This document shows, piece after piece, positions 18,118-26,685 of a stretch of 64,000 nt of DNA (the first letter of the stretch is position 1; each line of letters opens with the position of its first letter). Below the pieces are notes generated by a model, which did no database searches, had not been told where the DNA came from, and worked only from the letters and a program-made list of their open reading frames with translations. Origin of the DNA: Lachnospiraceae bacterium (lineage in GTDB: Bacteria; Bacillota; Clostridia; Lachnospirales; Lachnospiraceae); the NCBI GenBank assembly GCA_910575035.1, contig CAJTDL010000002.1, positions 180,964 to 244,963 of the forward strand, given 5' to 3'. Position numbers and translations under genes: made by a program.

Positions 18118-19182
18118 TTACCGCAGCCTTTTCTTCAGCATCTCTGGATTCGTAGCAAACTCCAACGCCGTATCCTTCGTAATCTTCCCCCCATTATAAA
18201 GGTTCAGCAAACTCATATCCATAGACACCATATCCGCATTCGCTGAAGAATACAGCACCCCTTCCAGCTGTGGAATCTTATTCTCCCGAATCATATTCCG
18301 AATTGCCGGTGTCACCGTCATAATCTCAAAAGCAGGCACCATAGCCCCAGCTACGGAAGGCACCAGCTGCTGGGAAACCACTGCCTGTAGCACCATAGAG
18401 AGCTGCACTGCAATCTGGTTCTGCTGGTTTGGCGGAAATACATCAATAATACGGTCAATGGTATTCGCAGCCCCTACCGTATGCAGGGTAGAAAACAGCA
18501 GGTGCCCCGTCTCCGCTGCTGTCATAGCCACCTGTATCGTCTCATAATCACGCATTTCCCCTAATAAAATAACATCTGGGCTCTGCCGAAGCGCCGCCCT
18601 TAATGCCGTCACATAACTCTCTGTGTCCACATTGATCTCACGCTGGCTCACAATGCTCCGGCAGTGCCTGTGCAAAAATTCCAACGGATCCTCTAATGTA
18701 ATGATATGCTTATTATAATGCTGATTAATATAATCAATAATACAAGCCAGCGACGTAGACTTCCCGCTCCCCGCAGATCCTGTGATCAGCACCATGCCCT
18801 TCGGAAACCTCGCAAACTCAATGATCTTATCCGGAATCCCCAGCTGCGCCGGATCGGGCAGTTCAAAGGTAATGACACGGATCACAATCGAAAGCGTGTT
18901 CCTCTGCTTATAAGCACTGGCACGAAACCGTGACAGCCCTGCCACTGCAAAAGAAAAATCGTCATCCCCGGACAGATGCAGCGGATCCATCGTCCGATGG
19001 TGGGCCAATTCGTAGATCTCTGTTATCAGCCCATCCGTATCCCCTGGCTTTAGTGGATCATTGCTAATCTGCACAATCTTCCCATTTAACCGGACAGATG
19101 CAGGAAGGCCAGTCACTATAAACAGGTCAGAAGCACCTGACTGGACAGCTTCTTTTAGTAATTCGATTGCATTTAATCCCAT
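18118..19182 (-). CDS. pilT: Type IV pilus retraction ATPase PilT
   Basis: A 354-residue cytoplasmic hexameric ATPase of the secretion superfamily. An N-terminal PAS-like part (about 1-100) precedes the ATPase core. Walker A is GSAGSGKST (about 134-142), followed by the Asp box, Walker B DVILLGEMRD, and the His box FSTLHT. The PilT-specific AIRNMIREN motif lies near residue 300. AAGGAGG supports the ATG at 19182 over an upstream GTG. All catalytic motifs are intact. It is the only ATPase in this operon; no PilB/GspE is in the window. Confidence 0.93.
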   Translation of the reverse strand: MGLNAIELLKEAVQSGASDLFIVTGLPASVRLNGKIVQISNDPLKPGDTDGLITEIYELAHHRTMDPLHLSGDDDFSFAVAGLSRFRASAYKQRNTLSIVIRVITFELPDPAQLGIPDKIIEFARFPKGMVLITGSAGSGKSTSLACIIDYINQHYNKHIITLEDPLEFLHRHCRSIVSQREINVDTESYVTALRAALRQSPDVILLGEMRDYETIQVAMTAAETGHLLFSTLHTVGAANTIDRIIDVFPPNQQNQIAVQLSMVLQAVVSQQLVPSVAGAMVPAFEIMTVTPAIRNMIRENKIPQLEGVLYSSANADMVSMDMSLLNLYNGGKITKDTALEFATNPEMLKKRLR

Positions 19183-19202
19183 AATCGTAGTCCCTCCTTG
19201 CA

Positions 19203-19694
19203 CTACTGTATTAATTGTATTGAATTATCCCCTTCCCAGGGAGTGGTCTGAATTTCCTGCCAGGAGAGGATTTTATAAAATGCGCCAGAACCCTCCCTTT
19301 GGATCTGCTCTGGGGACAGCACCGCAAGCAGCACCTGGATCGCCTGGGAATCATTTACATCCACCTGGTAGCGAATCTGGAGCTGCCCCTCCTCCTTCTC
19401 CGAAGTAAGTGTATCTGGCAAGGCCTCAGAAACCATCTTATAGTATTCCTCTGCATCCTGCGCCTTGCTGTAGGCGTCTGAAAATATCCCGTCCACGCTG
19501 GCTAGGATCTCCTCTGCCTGGTTGGAAGCTGCATAATATTCCTCTGTATGTACTGACATCTTCTGCCCGGAACGGGAATCGCTGACAGCGGAAGACAAAG
19601 ACAGGGCGGCAAAAGTTACCATACAAAGGACAATAAAGATCATCATCAGTGATATGGTTCCAATATTTGTAATTGGAAAGCTTTTTTTCTTCAT
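19203..19694 (-). CDS. Pilus-assembly-associated membrane-anchored protein (unknown, PilX-like position)
   Basis: A 163-residue protein with one N-terminal membrane span (IGTISLMMIFIVLCMVTFAALSLSSAV, about 12-37) after a short basic leader. A soluble helical part follows (EEYYAASNQAEEILASVDGI). This is the build of minor-pilin-like proteins. No prepilin cleavage motif is visible. AAGGAG precedes the ATG; it ends 20 bases before pilT. Assignment to the pilus system rests on operon position and topology. Confidence 0.65.
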   Translation of the reverse strand: MKKKSFPITNIGTISLMMIFIVLCMVTFAALSLSSAVSDSRSGQKMSVHTEEYYAASNQAEEILASVDGIFSDAYSKAQDAEEYYKMVSEALPDTLTSEKEEGQLQIRYQVDVNDSQAIQVLLAVLSPEQIQREGSGAFYKILSWQEIQTTPWEGDNSIQLIQ

Positions 19695-19710
19695 AAACAG
19701 ACTCCTTGCA

Positions 19711-20172
19711 TTATGGCCGTTGCGGCTGGTGTAATTTCAATGCCAGGGAATAGACGTCCTGTTCCCCGCTGTCCAGATTCCGAACCTGGATATCATAGAG
19801 GGTCAGCCCCTCCTCCTGCGTCTGCACAATCTCCATACAGTGGGCGCCATTCCTTTTCTGGCACAGTTTCCAATCCGCATCATAATAGACAAAAACATCG
19901 GAGCCAGCTGCCGCAGCCTGCGGATACTCTGCCAGAAGGCAGCCTGGAAAAGACGTGCTTTCCGTTTCGTTAGATTTCAGGGAATTCCTCAGCAATTCTG
20001 CAGCGTTCCCTGCCTGATACACAGCCATATTCAGATCCCTGGTATCCTCGCCGATTTGATGGCATGTGGCAAACATCCGTAGGCACACAGCGCTTGCCAG
20101 GGAAAAAAGCATAATGGCAATCATCATTTCCATTAAAAATAAACTAGAGTGGCTATTCGATGAACGATTCAT
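19711..20172 (-). CDS. Prepilin-like protein with class-I-type N-terminus
   Basis: A 153-residue protein. The N-terminus SSLFLMEMMIAIMLFSLASAVCL resembles a class I prepilin helix: a short polar leader, Glu at mature position 5 (LFLME) and a hydrophobic helix. Position -1 is Ser instead of the usual Gly, so a prepilin peptidase site is plausible but not canonical. The rest is a small soluble domain (about 35-150). Its start overlaps the stop of the DUF4860 gene (ATGA), so the two are translationally coupled. Confidence 0.7.
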   Translation of the reverse strand: MNRSSNSHSSLFLMEMMIAIMLFSLASAVCLRMFATCHQIGEDTRDLNMAVYQAGNAAELLRNSLKSNETESTSFPGCLLAEYPQAAAAGSDVFVYYDADWKLCQKRNGAHCMEIVQTQEEGLTLYDIQVRNLDSGEQDVYSLALKLHQPQRP

Positions 20173-20654
20173 GAGGCGCTCCTTTCTGAAGCAATCAGGC
20201 TGGTCTCATTCCCATCCAGATCCACAGAGGTCAGGCGAAAAAGCCCTTCACTGATTCCTTCCACAGAAAAATCCTGCACCTCCATAATATCCTGCCCATC
20301 CTGCAGGCGGACATCCACCCCTTCCCGGATAAAAAGCTCCTTTAATTTCCCATCATATTGATAAATATAGGTGGTATAGGAAACGCCTGCAATCTGGTTC
20401 TCCAGCACCAGGCAGTCCTGCCCTTCCAATGTCTGAATGGAAATACCGCCCCTTTCATCATTCTGGCGTATTTTTTCATTTACATAAGACAGGGAGGTCC
20501 GTGCCATATAATTATTATTGGCATCCGCTGTCTGATTGCTGTAAATATTGGCGGCAAGCATAAGAACAGCAAGGGAAGAGGCTGCAAACACAAAAAATAC
20601 CGCTATGGGAAATGTAAAATCAATCACATGCCTATGCTGGGTACGAAATTTCAT
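20169..20654 (-). CDS. DUF4860-type membrane-anchored protein
   Basis: A 161-residue protein; the purine-rich GGAAGGAGAGG lies before the ATG at 20654, so the TTG-started longer frame is not needed. After RTQHRHVIDFTFPIAVFFVF comes one span (about 13-38), then a soluble domain with YMARTSLSYVNEKIRQND and CLVLENQI. The pattern fits DUF4860, a family found in clostridial pilus-like operons. It is probably a pseudopilin-like component; the function is unproven. Confidence 0.7.
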   Translation of the reverse strand: MKFRTQHRHVIDFTFPIAVFFVFAASSLAVLMLAANIYSNQTADANNNYMARTSLSYVNEKIRQNDERGGISIQTLEGQDCLVLENQIAGVSYTTYIYQYDGKLKELFIREGVDVRLQDGQDIMEVQDFSVEGISEGLFRLTSVDLDGNETSLIASERSAS

Positions 20655-20719
20655 TGGTTCCTCTCCTTCCAAGTTTGCTGTAGAATCCTGCCCAGCAGGA
20701 TCCTACGCCTTAGGATAGA

Positions 20720-21052
20720 TCAATCCTCTCTCTGGATAATGGTTACATCCGGCATTAAGTTAGAGCCCAAGGGCTGATAGTCAATATAATAATGGCCTTC
20801 ATCGTAGATCAGCCCATAATTTTCAATCAAATACTCCAGGCTGTCCGGATAAGTCCCCTCAATGGCATAGCAATGGGTGATCCCCCGCATAACGGCTGTC
20901 TCCAATGTGCGCATTTCTTCTTCCTTTGTCCTGGTGGAAACGGATGACACCGCCAGCCAGAAAACCAGAAAAACAGCCACAAAAATGCCCAATGAGATCA
21001 AGAGGTTTTTCATATAGGAATTGCTCTTTTCAGTTACAAAACGATGTTTCAT
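20720..21052 (-). CDS. Small pilin-like membrane-anchored protein
   Basis: A 110-residue protein with one span (KNLLISLGIFVAVFLVFWLAVSS, about 15-37). The short soluble part, AVMRGITHCYAIEGTYPDSLEYLIENYGL, resembles the alpha/beta loop of major pilins (YxAxxGxYPxSLxxL). No Gly/Glu prepilin cleavage motif is present. GGGAGG precedes the ATG. It lies between the GspF/PilC gene and the DUF4860 gene and may be the most abundant filament subunit, which is inference. Confidence 0.65.
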   Translation of the reverse strand: MKHRFVTEKSNSYMKNLLISLGIFVAVFLVFWLAVSSVSTRTKEEEMRTLETAVMRGITHCYAIEGTYPDSLEYLIENYGLIYDEGHYYIDYQPLGSNLMPDVTIIQRED

Positions 21053-21072
21053 TCAAACGCCTCCCTTTCGGC

Positions 21073-22122
21073 TTACAGCCCGGACATAATGCTCATAAGG
21101 GGCAGCATAACAGACAGCAGGATCACGCCTACGATTACAGAAAGGATAATGACCAGCGTAGGCTCTATGGTTGCAATAATCCCGGCAATCCTGGTGTCAA
21201 TATCATCTTCATACTGGCCGGCAATCTGGCGCATGACTTCATCCAAAAACCCAGTCCGGGAGCCAATCGCCGCCATCCGCGCATAAACACCGGAAAAAAT
21301 CCCGTTTTCCAATAGGGAATCACAAAGATCCTCGCCTTCTGCCACTTCTTTTTTGCATTTTTCCAGCTTGCCCTGGAAGCCATTCTGCTCGATCAGCCCG
21401 CAGGTAAGGTTCAAACATTCCTCTGGCGTCAGCCCGCTGCTCAAGGTCAGAGCCATTCCGCTGGAAAAACGGTATGCCGCAATCCGCTCGGAAAGGGCGC
21501 GGGTCGTGGTAAAGCGGTTGGCCAGAGAGCGGAATACTTTCTGCCCTCTGGCAGATTTTACAAGATAGAGAGCACCTGCTACAATGGCTACAAAAATAAC
21601 AATGAATACAATAGAGTAGCGGTTCATAAATTCCCCAATACTCAATATTGCCTGGGATACACCCGTCATTTCACTGCCTAACTGACGGAATACCTGGTTA
21701 AAGACAGGCATCACCTTTGTTACCAGGACAAGGATTACCAGGATCATCATAACAATCATGATCAATGGGTATGTAATGGCATTCTTCACCGTCTGTGCAA
21801 GATTTGCCTCTTTCTCATAATATTCTGCCAGGGAGTTCATAACCTCATCCAGCCGTCCCGTCTGCTCACCGATCTGCACCATCTGCAGCAAATAACTGGG
21901 AAATACCCCTGTTTCCTCCAGGGAATCATAAAACATGCCCGTCTGCATCAGGGAATCATAAATCCGCGAAAGCAGCTCTTTCTCATCTGCATCCTTTGCG
22001 TCCTCCAACATAATGCTGACCCCTTCAATGGACGAAATGCCAGACTTCAGGATCATGGCCATTTGCGAGCAGAAGGAAGCGGCTTCTTTGTTGGAAAGAG
22101 GCGCTAATTTTTTGTTGCCCAT
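21073..22122 (-). CDS. Type II secretion/type IV pilus inner-membrane platform protein (GspF/PilC)
   Basis: A 349-residue polytopic protein with two copies of the T2SSF domain. The first is residues about 15-140 (FCSQMAMILKSGISSIEGVSIML), the second about 215-335 (RFSSGMALTLSSGLTPEECLNLT), each followed by hydrophobic spans (about 115-145, 165-190, 320-345). It is the platform on which the PilT-type ATPase works. AAAGGAG precedes the ATG. It is the first pilus gene after the transglutaminase-like lipoprotein. Confidence 0.9.
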   Translation of the reverse strand: MGNKKLAPLSNKEAASFCSQMAMILKSGISSIEGVSIMLEDAKDADEKELLSRIYDSLMQTGMFYDSLEETGVFPSYLLQMVQIGEQTGRLDEVMNSLAEYYEKEANLAQTVKNAITYPLIMIVMMILVILVLVTKVMPVFNQVFRQLGSEMTGVSQAILSIGEFMNRYSIVFIVIFVAIVAGALYLVKSARGQKVFRSLANRFTTTRALSERIAAYRFSSGMALTLSSGLTPEECLNLTCGLIEQNGFQGKLEKCKKEVAEGEDLCDSLLENGIFSGVYARMAAIGSRTGFLDEVMRQIAGQYEDDIDTRIAGIIATIEPTLVIILSVIVGVILLSVMLPLMSIMSGL

Positions 22123-22168
22123 AGAAATCTCCTTTCTGAAACCCCTGCAACGCTGACAGGAGCCATTT

Positions 22169-23227
22169 TTAATATGAATATTTTACTACATATTTAGAAC
22201 CATCACCGATATACTGCGCAACAGCCGAATTGGAATTATTGGATGCCAGCGTGGGATCCATAAGTGTCCAGGAACTTCCGTCAAACTCAATGATCTTGTC
22301 AATCCATCCCACGTCCTTTACAAAGGTACTGATCCAGGCATGGTACGCCTCGCCAGAATAGCCTACCTCCAGCTTCGTAGGGATTCCCTGGGAACGGAGC
22401 ATGGCTGTCATAACAGAGGCGTAATCGAAACAGATGCCAGTGCCTGTCTTTAAAGTGTCATCCACGTCAGGGAGATAGCCATAAGTCACCGTTGCTGCTT
22501 TCTCATTGTCATAGGTGATGTTGCTGGTGACATAATGGTATACACTCTCAATTACTTCCAGGTCTGAACCCAAATCTTTGGCAAGATCCTTGGCAAGCTT
22601 GACTGCCTGGGAGCTTTCGTCAAAGTTTGAGTATTGGTTTGGGTAGAGGAAAGGCTTAAGCTTATCCTTCAGAGTCACCTCAATACTGGCAGAAAATGCA
22701 ACGGCATATTTATCGCCTGAGACATTCTCCAAAATCTGAAGCTCGTAGCTGCCATTGCCGCAGGGAAGGGGGAAGGTCTCATATATGTTTGGGCCTGATA
22801 GCAGGTAGAAATATTCTGAGTCATTGGGGCCGATGACGCGGAGCTTTACCTTGGAGTTCGATCCCAGGTACTGCACCATAAAATAGCCTTCGGCGGCGTT
22901 AGAAGTATCAATAATGGCAAAATCATTCTCATGGACATCGGTGCCTGAAGCTTCTGGAACCAATACCTTGGGTGTGTTGCTTCGGGTCTTTCCAGAATTT
23001 TTCGCAGTTCTGGATTTCGATGAACTAGATGTCTTTGCAGAACTTCCTGAATCTTGGGATTGTGCGGAATTGGCACTGCTGCCTGAGGCTTTGGCAGACG
23101 AACTGGCAGCCACAGGGCTGTCAACGGGAGCGTTGCCGGCTGTGGCACTCTCACCAGAACAGGCACATAGCAGGGCACTGGATAGGCATAAGATGCATAG
23201 GGATAATGAAATAGATTTACGTATCAT
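22169..23227 (-). CDS. Transglutaminase-like lipoprotein
   Basis: A 352-residue secreted lipoprotein. AAGGAG precedes the ATG at 23227, and the signal ends in the lipobox LLCAC. A Ser/Ala-rich linker follows (about 27-85), then a beta-rich domain (about 90-200), then a transglutaminase-like papain-fold core. The core shows GTGICFDYASVMTAMLRSQGIPTKLEVGYSGEAYHAWI, with Cys and His, and later LMDPT with the Asp. The triad is therefore complete, so it could be a protease or cross-linking enzyme acting on the cell surface. It precedes the GspF gene by 46 bases on the same strand. Confidence 0.85.
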   Translation of the reverse strand: MIRKSISLSLCILCLSSALLCACSGESATAGNAPVDSPVAASSSAKASGSSANSAQSQDSGSSAKTSSSSKSRTAKNSGKTRSNTPKVLVPEASGTDVHENDFAIIDTSNAAEGYFMVQYLGSNSKVKLRVIGPNDSEYFYLLSGPNIYETFPLPCGNGSYELQILENVSGDKYAVAFSASIEVTLKDKLKPFLYPNQYSNFDESSQAVKLAKDLAKDLGSDLEVIESVYHYVTSNITYDNEKAATVTYGYLPDVDDTLKTGTGICFDYASVMTAMLRSQGIPTKLEVGYSGEAYHAWISTFVKDVGWIDKIIEFDGSSWTLMDPTLASNNSNSAVAQYIGDGSKYVVKYSY

Positions 23228-23378
23228 CCGACATTCTCCTTGTAATTTTATAGTGGGTAAAACAGCATGCTGCGTATTGGGCAGATGCGTTGGGGTATTC
23301 ATTAATGGAGTATAGCATAATTTGGGGGAAATGAACAGAGATTTTTAAAAAATAATAATGCAGAAGCAATTTAGTATT

Positions 23379-23640
23379 GGTATTCATGGCTAATGTCAGT
23401 AACTTAAGGGGGTTTGCAGGCTGGTGATGGCTCAGCGGCCGTCAGGGGGTGGCTGGGGCTTTTGGGGGTTCCTTTAATCAGCAAAGAGTTAAATATATGC
23501 AGAAGCAGCTGGAACCATGCTGTAAAAAGGACTATGGCCGAAAGCCTTTTTCCCAGCTTACAGGCATCGAAAACGTAGTTGGGGAGGGGGCGGGCATAAG
23601 GGGCTGCCCCCTCCCTGGCAGACTCTTAGCCATCCCCCGG
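23379..23640. repeat. Modular intergenic repeat, copy 4 (long form with GC hairpin)
   Basis: Starts GGTATTCATGGCTAATG, then GTCAGTAACTTAAGGGGG and GGCTCAGCGGCCGTCAGGGG. After a spacer comes CCCAGCTTACAGGCATCG and a hairpin: GGGAGGGGGC (23582-23591) with GCCCCCTCCC (23606-23615). It ends CAGACTCTTAGCCATCCCCC. The second half matches copy 8. It fills most of the 479-base gap, and no gene is visible there. Confidence 0.85.
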
Positions 23641-23706
23641 TATTTTGCCGCCTTTACCATCCTGCCTTTGGGCCGTAAATCGTAACCGTATTTGACTGTT
23701 CTGGGA

Positions 23707-24348
23707 TTATCCCTGGCAATTGAGCATGGAAACCCATTCCTCTGGAAAAAATTGATCCATTAGCTCTTCCTGGCGTTCTTCTGTAATATGGGGATGCTGG
23801 GATTCTTGGGAACCTGGATCTTTTGCCTCTTGGGCGCCTGCAAGACGGTTTATTGGCGCTGAGTCATGGGATTCTTGGGGGGCTGAGCCTTTTGCCTCTT
23901 GGATGGCGGCCTTTACGGCCTCGCCTACCAGCATGCCGAACTGAGGCTTGGCTTTTGTAAATTCTGTCACCTGTTGGTACGCCTGCATAACGATTGTCTG
24001 TTCTTCCTCTTTGGATGAAGCATTTTTCAGGGCGTGTTTGACACGCTCTCCCTGCTGCCTGGCCAGCTCTGCCATTTGGGCAAGCTTGGGGTCTACACGC
24101 ATCAGGAATTCTTTTTCCTGTGGGGTAACAGACTCTCCGCGGGCGATTTTCCTTGCAATCTGAACTGCTTTCTTGACGTCTTTATCCGTATCATCCACTT
24201 CCTTGGGTTCCATGATCTGCTGTATCAGGGATTTCTTTTCTTTCTCCTGCTCTACACCTGATAGGTTACGCAAGATCTGGCCCATATCTACCACAATATC
24301 TCCGTTTGCTGTTTTAGAAGTGCTTGTTCCTGCTTTGATTGTGTACAT
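23707..24348 (-). CDS. Hypothetical soluble protein, helical
   Basis: I do not recognise this 213-residue protein. AGGAGG precedes the ATG. There is no signal peptide or span. Residues about 35-135 are strongly helical and charged (KDVKKAVQIARKIARGESVTPQEKEFLMRVDPKLAQMAELARQ spans the best-ordered part). The region about 150-195 is a low-complexity Ala/Gln/Glu/Ser segment with a doubled motif (GSAPQESHDSAP, then DPGSQESQHPH). The C-terminal EELMDQFFPEEWVSML is compact. It is monocistronic between two repeat copies. Confidence 0.65.
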   Translation of the reverse strand: MYTIKAGTSTSKTANGDIVVDMGQILRNLSGVEQEKEKKSLIQQIMEPKEVDDTDKDVKKAVQIARKIARGESVTPQEKEFLMRVDPKLAQMAELARQQGERVKHALKNASSKEEEQTIVMQAYQQVTEFTKAKPQFGMLVGEAVKAAIQEAKGSAPQESHDSAPINRLAGAQEAKDPGSQESQHPHITEERQEELMDQFFPEEWVSMLNCQG

Positions 24349-24589
24349 TTTATCTACCTCCTGCCGCTTCCTGGGAAACTGGCGCTCTCAAATATGACAT
24401 TTCCAAATGTTATTCATATTATCGGCATATCCCCGTATTATCAGCATACTGAAAAATACTTTTTAAAGAAAACTCCCTTTTGGGAAAAGTGTTCCCACTG
24501 CTTAAAATTTAGTAAAATGCATTCAATTACAGAGCTTGCGAGGGGTTTAGAGTTTCTTGGCAGTTCCCCAAATACCAGGGATTTGCGCA

Positions 24590-24757
24590 CAGGGACATCC
24601 GTAAAAGCCATGGCCACGCCACGGACGGCGTGGCCATGGCGCTTCCGTCCGCATGGCACAGCCTCCCTGGAACTGCTTAGAAACCCTTAATCCTGGAGCG
24701 CCGGAACAAGGGCAAACCCGGATGCCCCAGCCGTTCCCTGACGGACGCTTTGCCCCC
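24590..24757. repeat. Modular intergenic repeat, copy 5, with a perfect palindrome
   Basis: Shares GGAGCGCCGGAACAAGGGCA and CCCTGACGGACGCTTTGCC with copy 9 (in the opposite orientation for the first block). It contains a perfect 14-bp stem, GCCATGGCCACGCC (24607-24620) with GGCGTGGCCATGGC (24627-24640), loop ACGGAC, with no T-run. The 409-base gap otherwise shows nothing. Confidence 0.7.
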
Positions 24758-25525
24758 CTATTTGCCCCTGCCCAAATTATCCCTTTCCGCCTTCCCCGCA
24801 TACCCAAACAGCCCGATCCCCAATACCATTATAAAAATAGAGATTACCTGCGACACGGAAAAAATCCCCACTTCTCCCCGGTAGTCATTCCGGAATATCT
24901 CGATCACAAACCTGCCTAAGCTATACAAAATACAGTACCCTGCCGCCACCTTTCCTTTGCTGGGCTCTCTCCCCGCATAGCCCATCAGCAAAAAAGCAAT
25001 CGCAAAATCCCCCAAGCTGGAATAAATCTGGGTAGGGACTAATTTTACCCCATTGGGCGCATAATTTGACTGCCAATACTGAATTGACAGCACAGAATCT
25101 GTTTCCCTGCCATAACAGCACCCTGCAAAAAAGCATCCAATCCGCCCGCATCCCTGGGCAAACGCCACAGAGGGCAAAACCAGATCCAGATATCTCACAA
25201 AATCCGCCTTCTTATAACGGCAATATCCCCAGCTTGCCAGCACGCCGCCGATAATCCCTCCATACACTACCCATCCATTCTGAAAATTCAGCAGTATAGA
25301 CGGATCCTTCAGTATTTCCTGAATATTCACAATATAATACAGCATCTTGCTCCCTACTGCCCCGCCTAAAACAGCACACCAGAAAATTCCATACAAGATC
25401 TCTGTATCCATTCCCCGCTTCCTGGCCCGGCGCTCACTGATCAGCAAAGCGCTCATATAGCCAATGGCTATCATCAGCCCATACATATGCAACGTGATTG
25501 GCCCAATGTGTATATCATTTATCAT
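24758..25525 (-). CDS. lgt: Prolipoprotein diacylglyceryl transferase
   Basis: A 255-residue, seven-span membrane enzyme that moves diacylglycerol from phosphatidylglycerol to the lipobox Cys of prolipoproteins. The Lgt signature lies mid-protein: GRIGCFFAGCCYGRETDS, with the essential Arg/Gly region and the upstream GGVLASWGYCRYKK. The early YGLMIAIGYMSALLISERRA segment carries the conserved His/Tyr region. Lipoproteins in this window (transglutaminase-like, and that at 62 kb) are likely clients. Length is normal. Confidence 0.93.
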   Translation of the reverse strand: MINDIHIGPITLHMYGLMIAIGYMSALLISERRARKRGMDTEILYGIFWCAVLGGAVGSKMLYYIVNIQEILKDPSILLNFQNGWVVYGGIIGGVLASWGYCRYKKADFVRYLDLVLPSVAFAQGCGRIGCFFAGCCYGRETDSVLSIQYWQSNYAPNGVKLVPTQIYSSLGDFAIAFLLMGYAGREPSKGKVAAGYCILYSLGRFVIEIFRNDYRGEVGIFSVSQVISIFIMVLGIGLFGYAGKAERDNLGRGK

Positions 25526-25553
25526 GATCTGACACCCATCATGCAGATTTTTT

Positions 25554-25642
25554 GTTACTATTCATCGCCAGGAATGTGCCAAACTTCCATTCCGTGAGAA
25601 CAGGATTCAGGAGTGAGGGGATCCCAAGCTGTGAATAATAAC
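25554..25642. repeat. Modular intergenic repeat, copy 6 (89 bp, terminal inverted repeats)
   Basis: GTTACTATTCA at the left end and TGAATAATAAC at the right end are near-perfect inverted repeats. The inside carries the reverse complement of the CACGGAATGCGCAGTTTGGC block found in copies 3 and 7. It is a compact MITE-like unit between lgt and the methyltransferase gene. Confidence 0.8.
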
Positions 25643-25784
25643 GATTTTTCCACGATTCTGCATTTTTTCCTTTCCTTTTTTCTGATTATCATGTAGAATC
25701 TAAGATAACCTCTTACAATTATACGCAACTACCATACATTTTGCAAGAACATGCAACTATTTCATAAAGAAAGGACTTACGCTT

Positions 25785-26645
25785 ATGTGGATTGCAGACA
25801 ACTGGAAAGAATACGAAGTGCTGGACTGTTCCTCTGGAGAAAAGCTGGAGCGCTGGGGAAAATACATTTTGGTGCGCCCAGATCCCCAGGTTATCTGGAA
25901 CACCCCCAAAAAACACGAAGGATGGGACAAAAGGAATGCCCACTACCACCGCAGCAAAAAAGGCGGCGGCGAATGGGAATTTTTCGGACTGCCCCAGCAA
26001 TGGAATATCCATTACAATTCCCTCACCTTCCGCCTGAAGCCCTTTAGCTTCAAACACACTGGAATCTTCCCAGAGCAAGCTGTCAATTGGGATTGGATGA
26101 TTGAAAAAATCTCAACGGCCAACCGCCCCATCAAGGTCCTGAACCTGTTCGCTTACACAGGCGGCGCCACTTTGGCAGCAGCCTCTGCCGGAGCCAGCGT
26201 CACCCATGTGGACGCTTCCAAGGGAATGGTAAGCTGGGCAAGCGAAAATGCAGCTGCCTCCGGCCTTTCAGAGGCTCCCATCCGCTGGATTGTAGATGAC
26301 TGTATGAAATTCGCAGAACGGGAGATTCGGCGTGGGAACCAATATGAAGCCATCATCATGGATCCCCCTTCCTATGGCAGGGGACCCAAGGGCGAGACAT
26401 GGAAAATCGAGGATGCCATCCATCCCCTAATCCGCCTTTGCGCACGGCTTCTTTCCAGACGCCCTTTATTTTTCCTGGTTAATTCTTATACTACTGGGCT
26501 GCAGCCTGCCGTCCTCTCTTATATGCTTGGCACAGAACTGCGCCAATTCCGCGGGCATGTAGAGGCACAGGAAATCGGCCTTCCTGTTGCCTCCAGCGGC
26601 TTGGCTCTCCCCTGCGGCGCAAGCGCAAGATGGGAGAAACGTTAA
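25785..26645 (+). CDS. Class I SAM-dependent methyltransferase (RlmI/COG1092-like)
   Basis: A 286-residue protein. An N-terminal RNA-recognition-like part (about 1-100) precedes the methyltransferase fold: motif I VLNLFAYTGGATLAAASAGA (about 113-132), then HVDASKGMVSWASENA, and motif IV MDPPSYGRGPKGETW. The DPPSYGR form is typical for rRNA 5-methylcytosine and related enzymes. AAAGGA precedes the ATG. The target base is unknown. The last codons form the left arm of a hairpin that ends the transcript. Confidence 0.88.
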   Translation: MWIADNWKEYEVLDCSSGEKLERWGKYILVRPDPQVIWNTPKKHEGWDKRNAHYHRSKKGGGEWEFFGLPQQWNIHYNSLTFRLKPFSFKHTGIFPEQAVNWDWMIEKISTANRPIKVLNLFAYTGGATLAAASAGASVTHVDASKGMVSWASENAAASGLSEAPIRWIVDDCMKFAEREIRRGNQYEAIIMDPPSYGRGPKGETWKIEDAIHPLIRLCARLLSRRPLFFLVNSYTTGLQPAVLSYMLGTELRQFRGHVEAQEIGLPVASSGLALPCGASARWEKR

Positions 26646-26665
26646 TGTTTCTCCCATCTTGCGCT
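26622..26665. terminator. Bidirectional hairpin between convergent genes
   Basis: A perfect 19-bp stem (26622-26640 with 26647-26665) has the loop GTTAAT, which contains the stop codon of the methyltransferase gene. T-runs on both sides are short, so it may act as a transcript-end stabiliser as much as a terminator. Confidence 0.7.
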
Positions 26666-26685
26666 GTTTCTCAAACGAGGGCGCC

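Noticed and set aside
24607-24640. Terminator
   Set aside because: A strong stem but no T-run on either strand, and no gene ends close by in the right sense.
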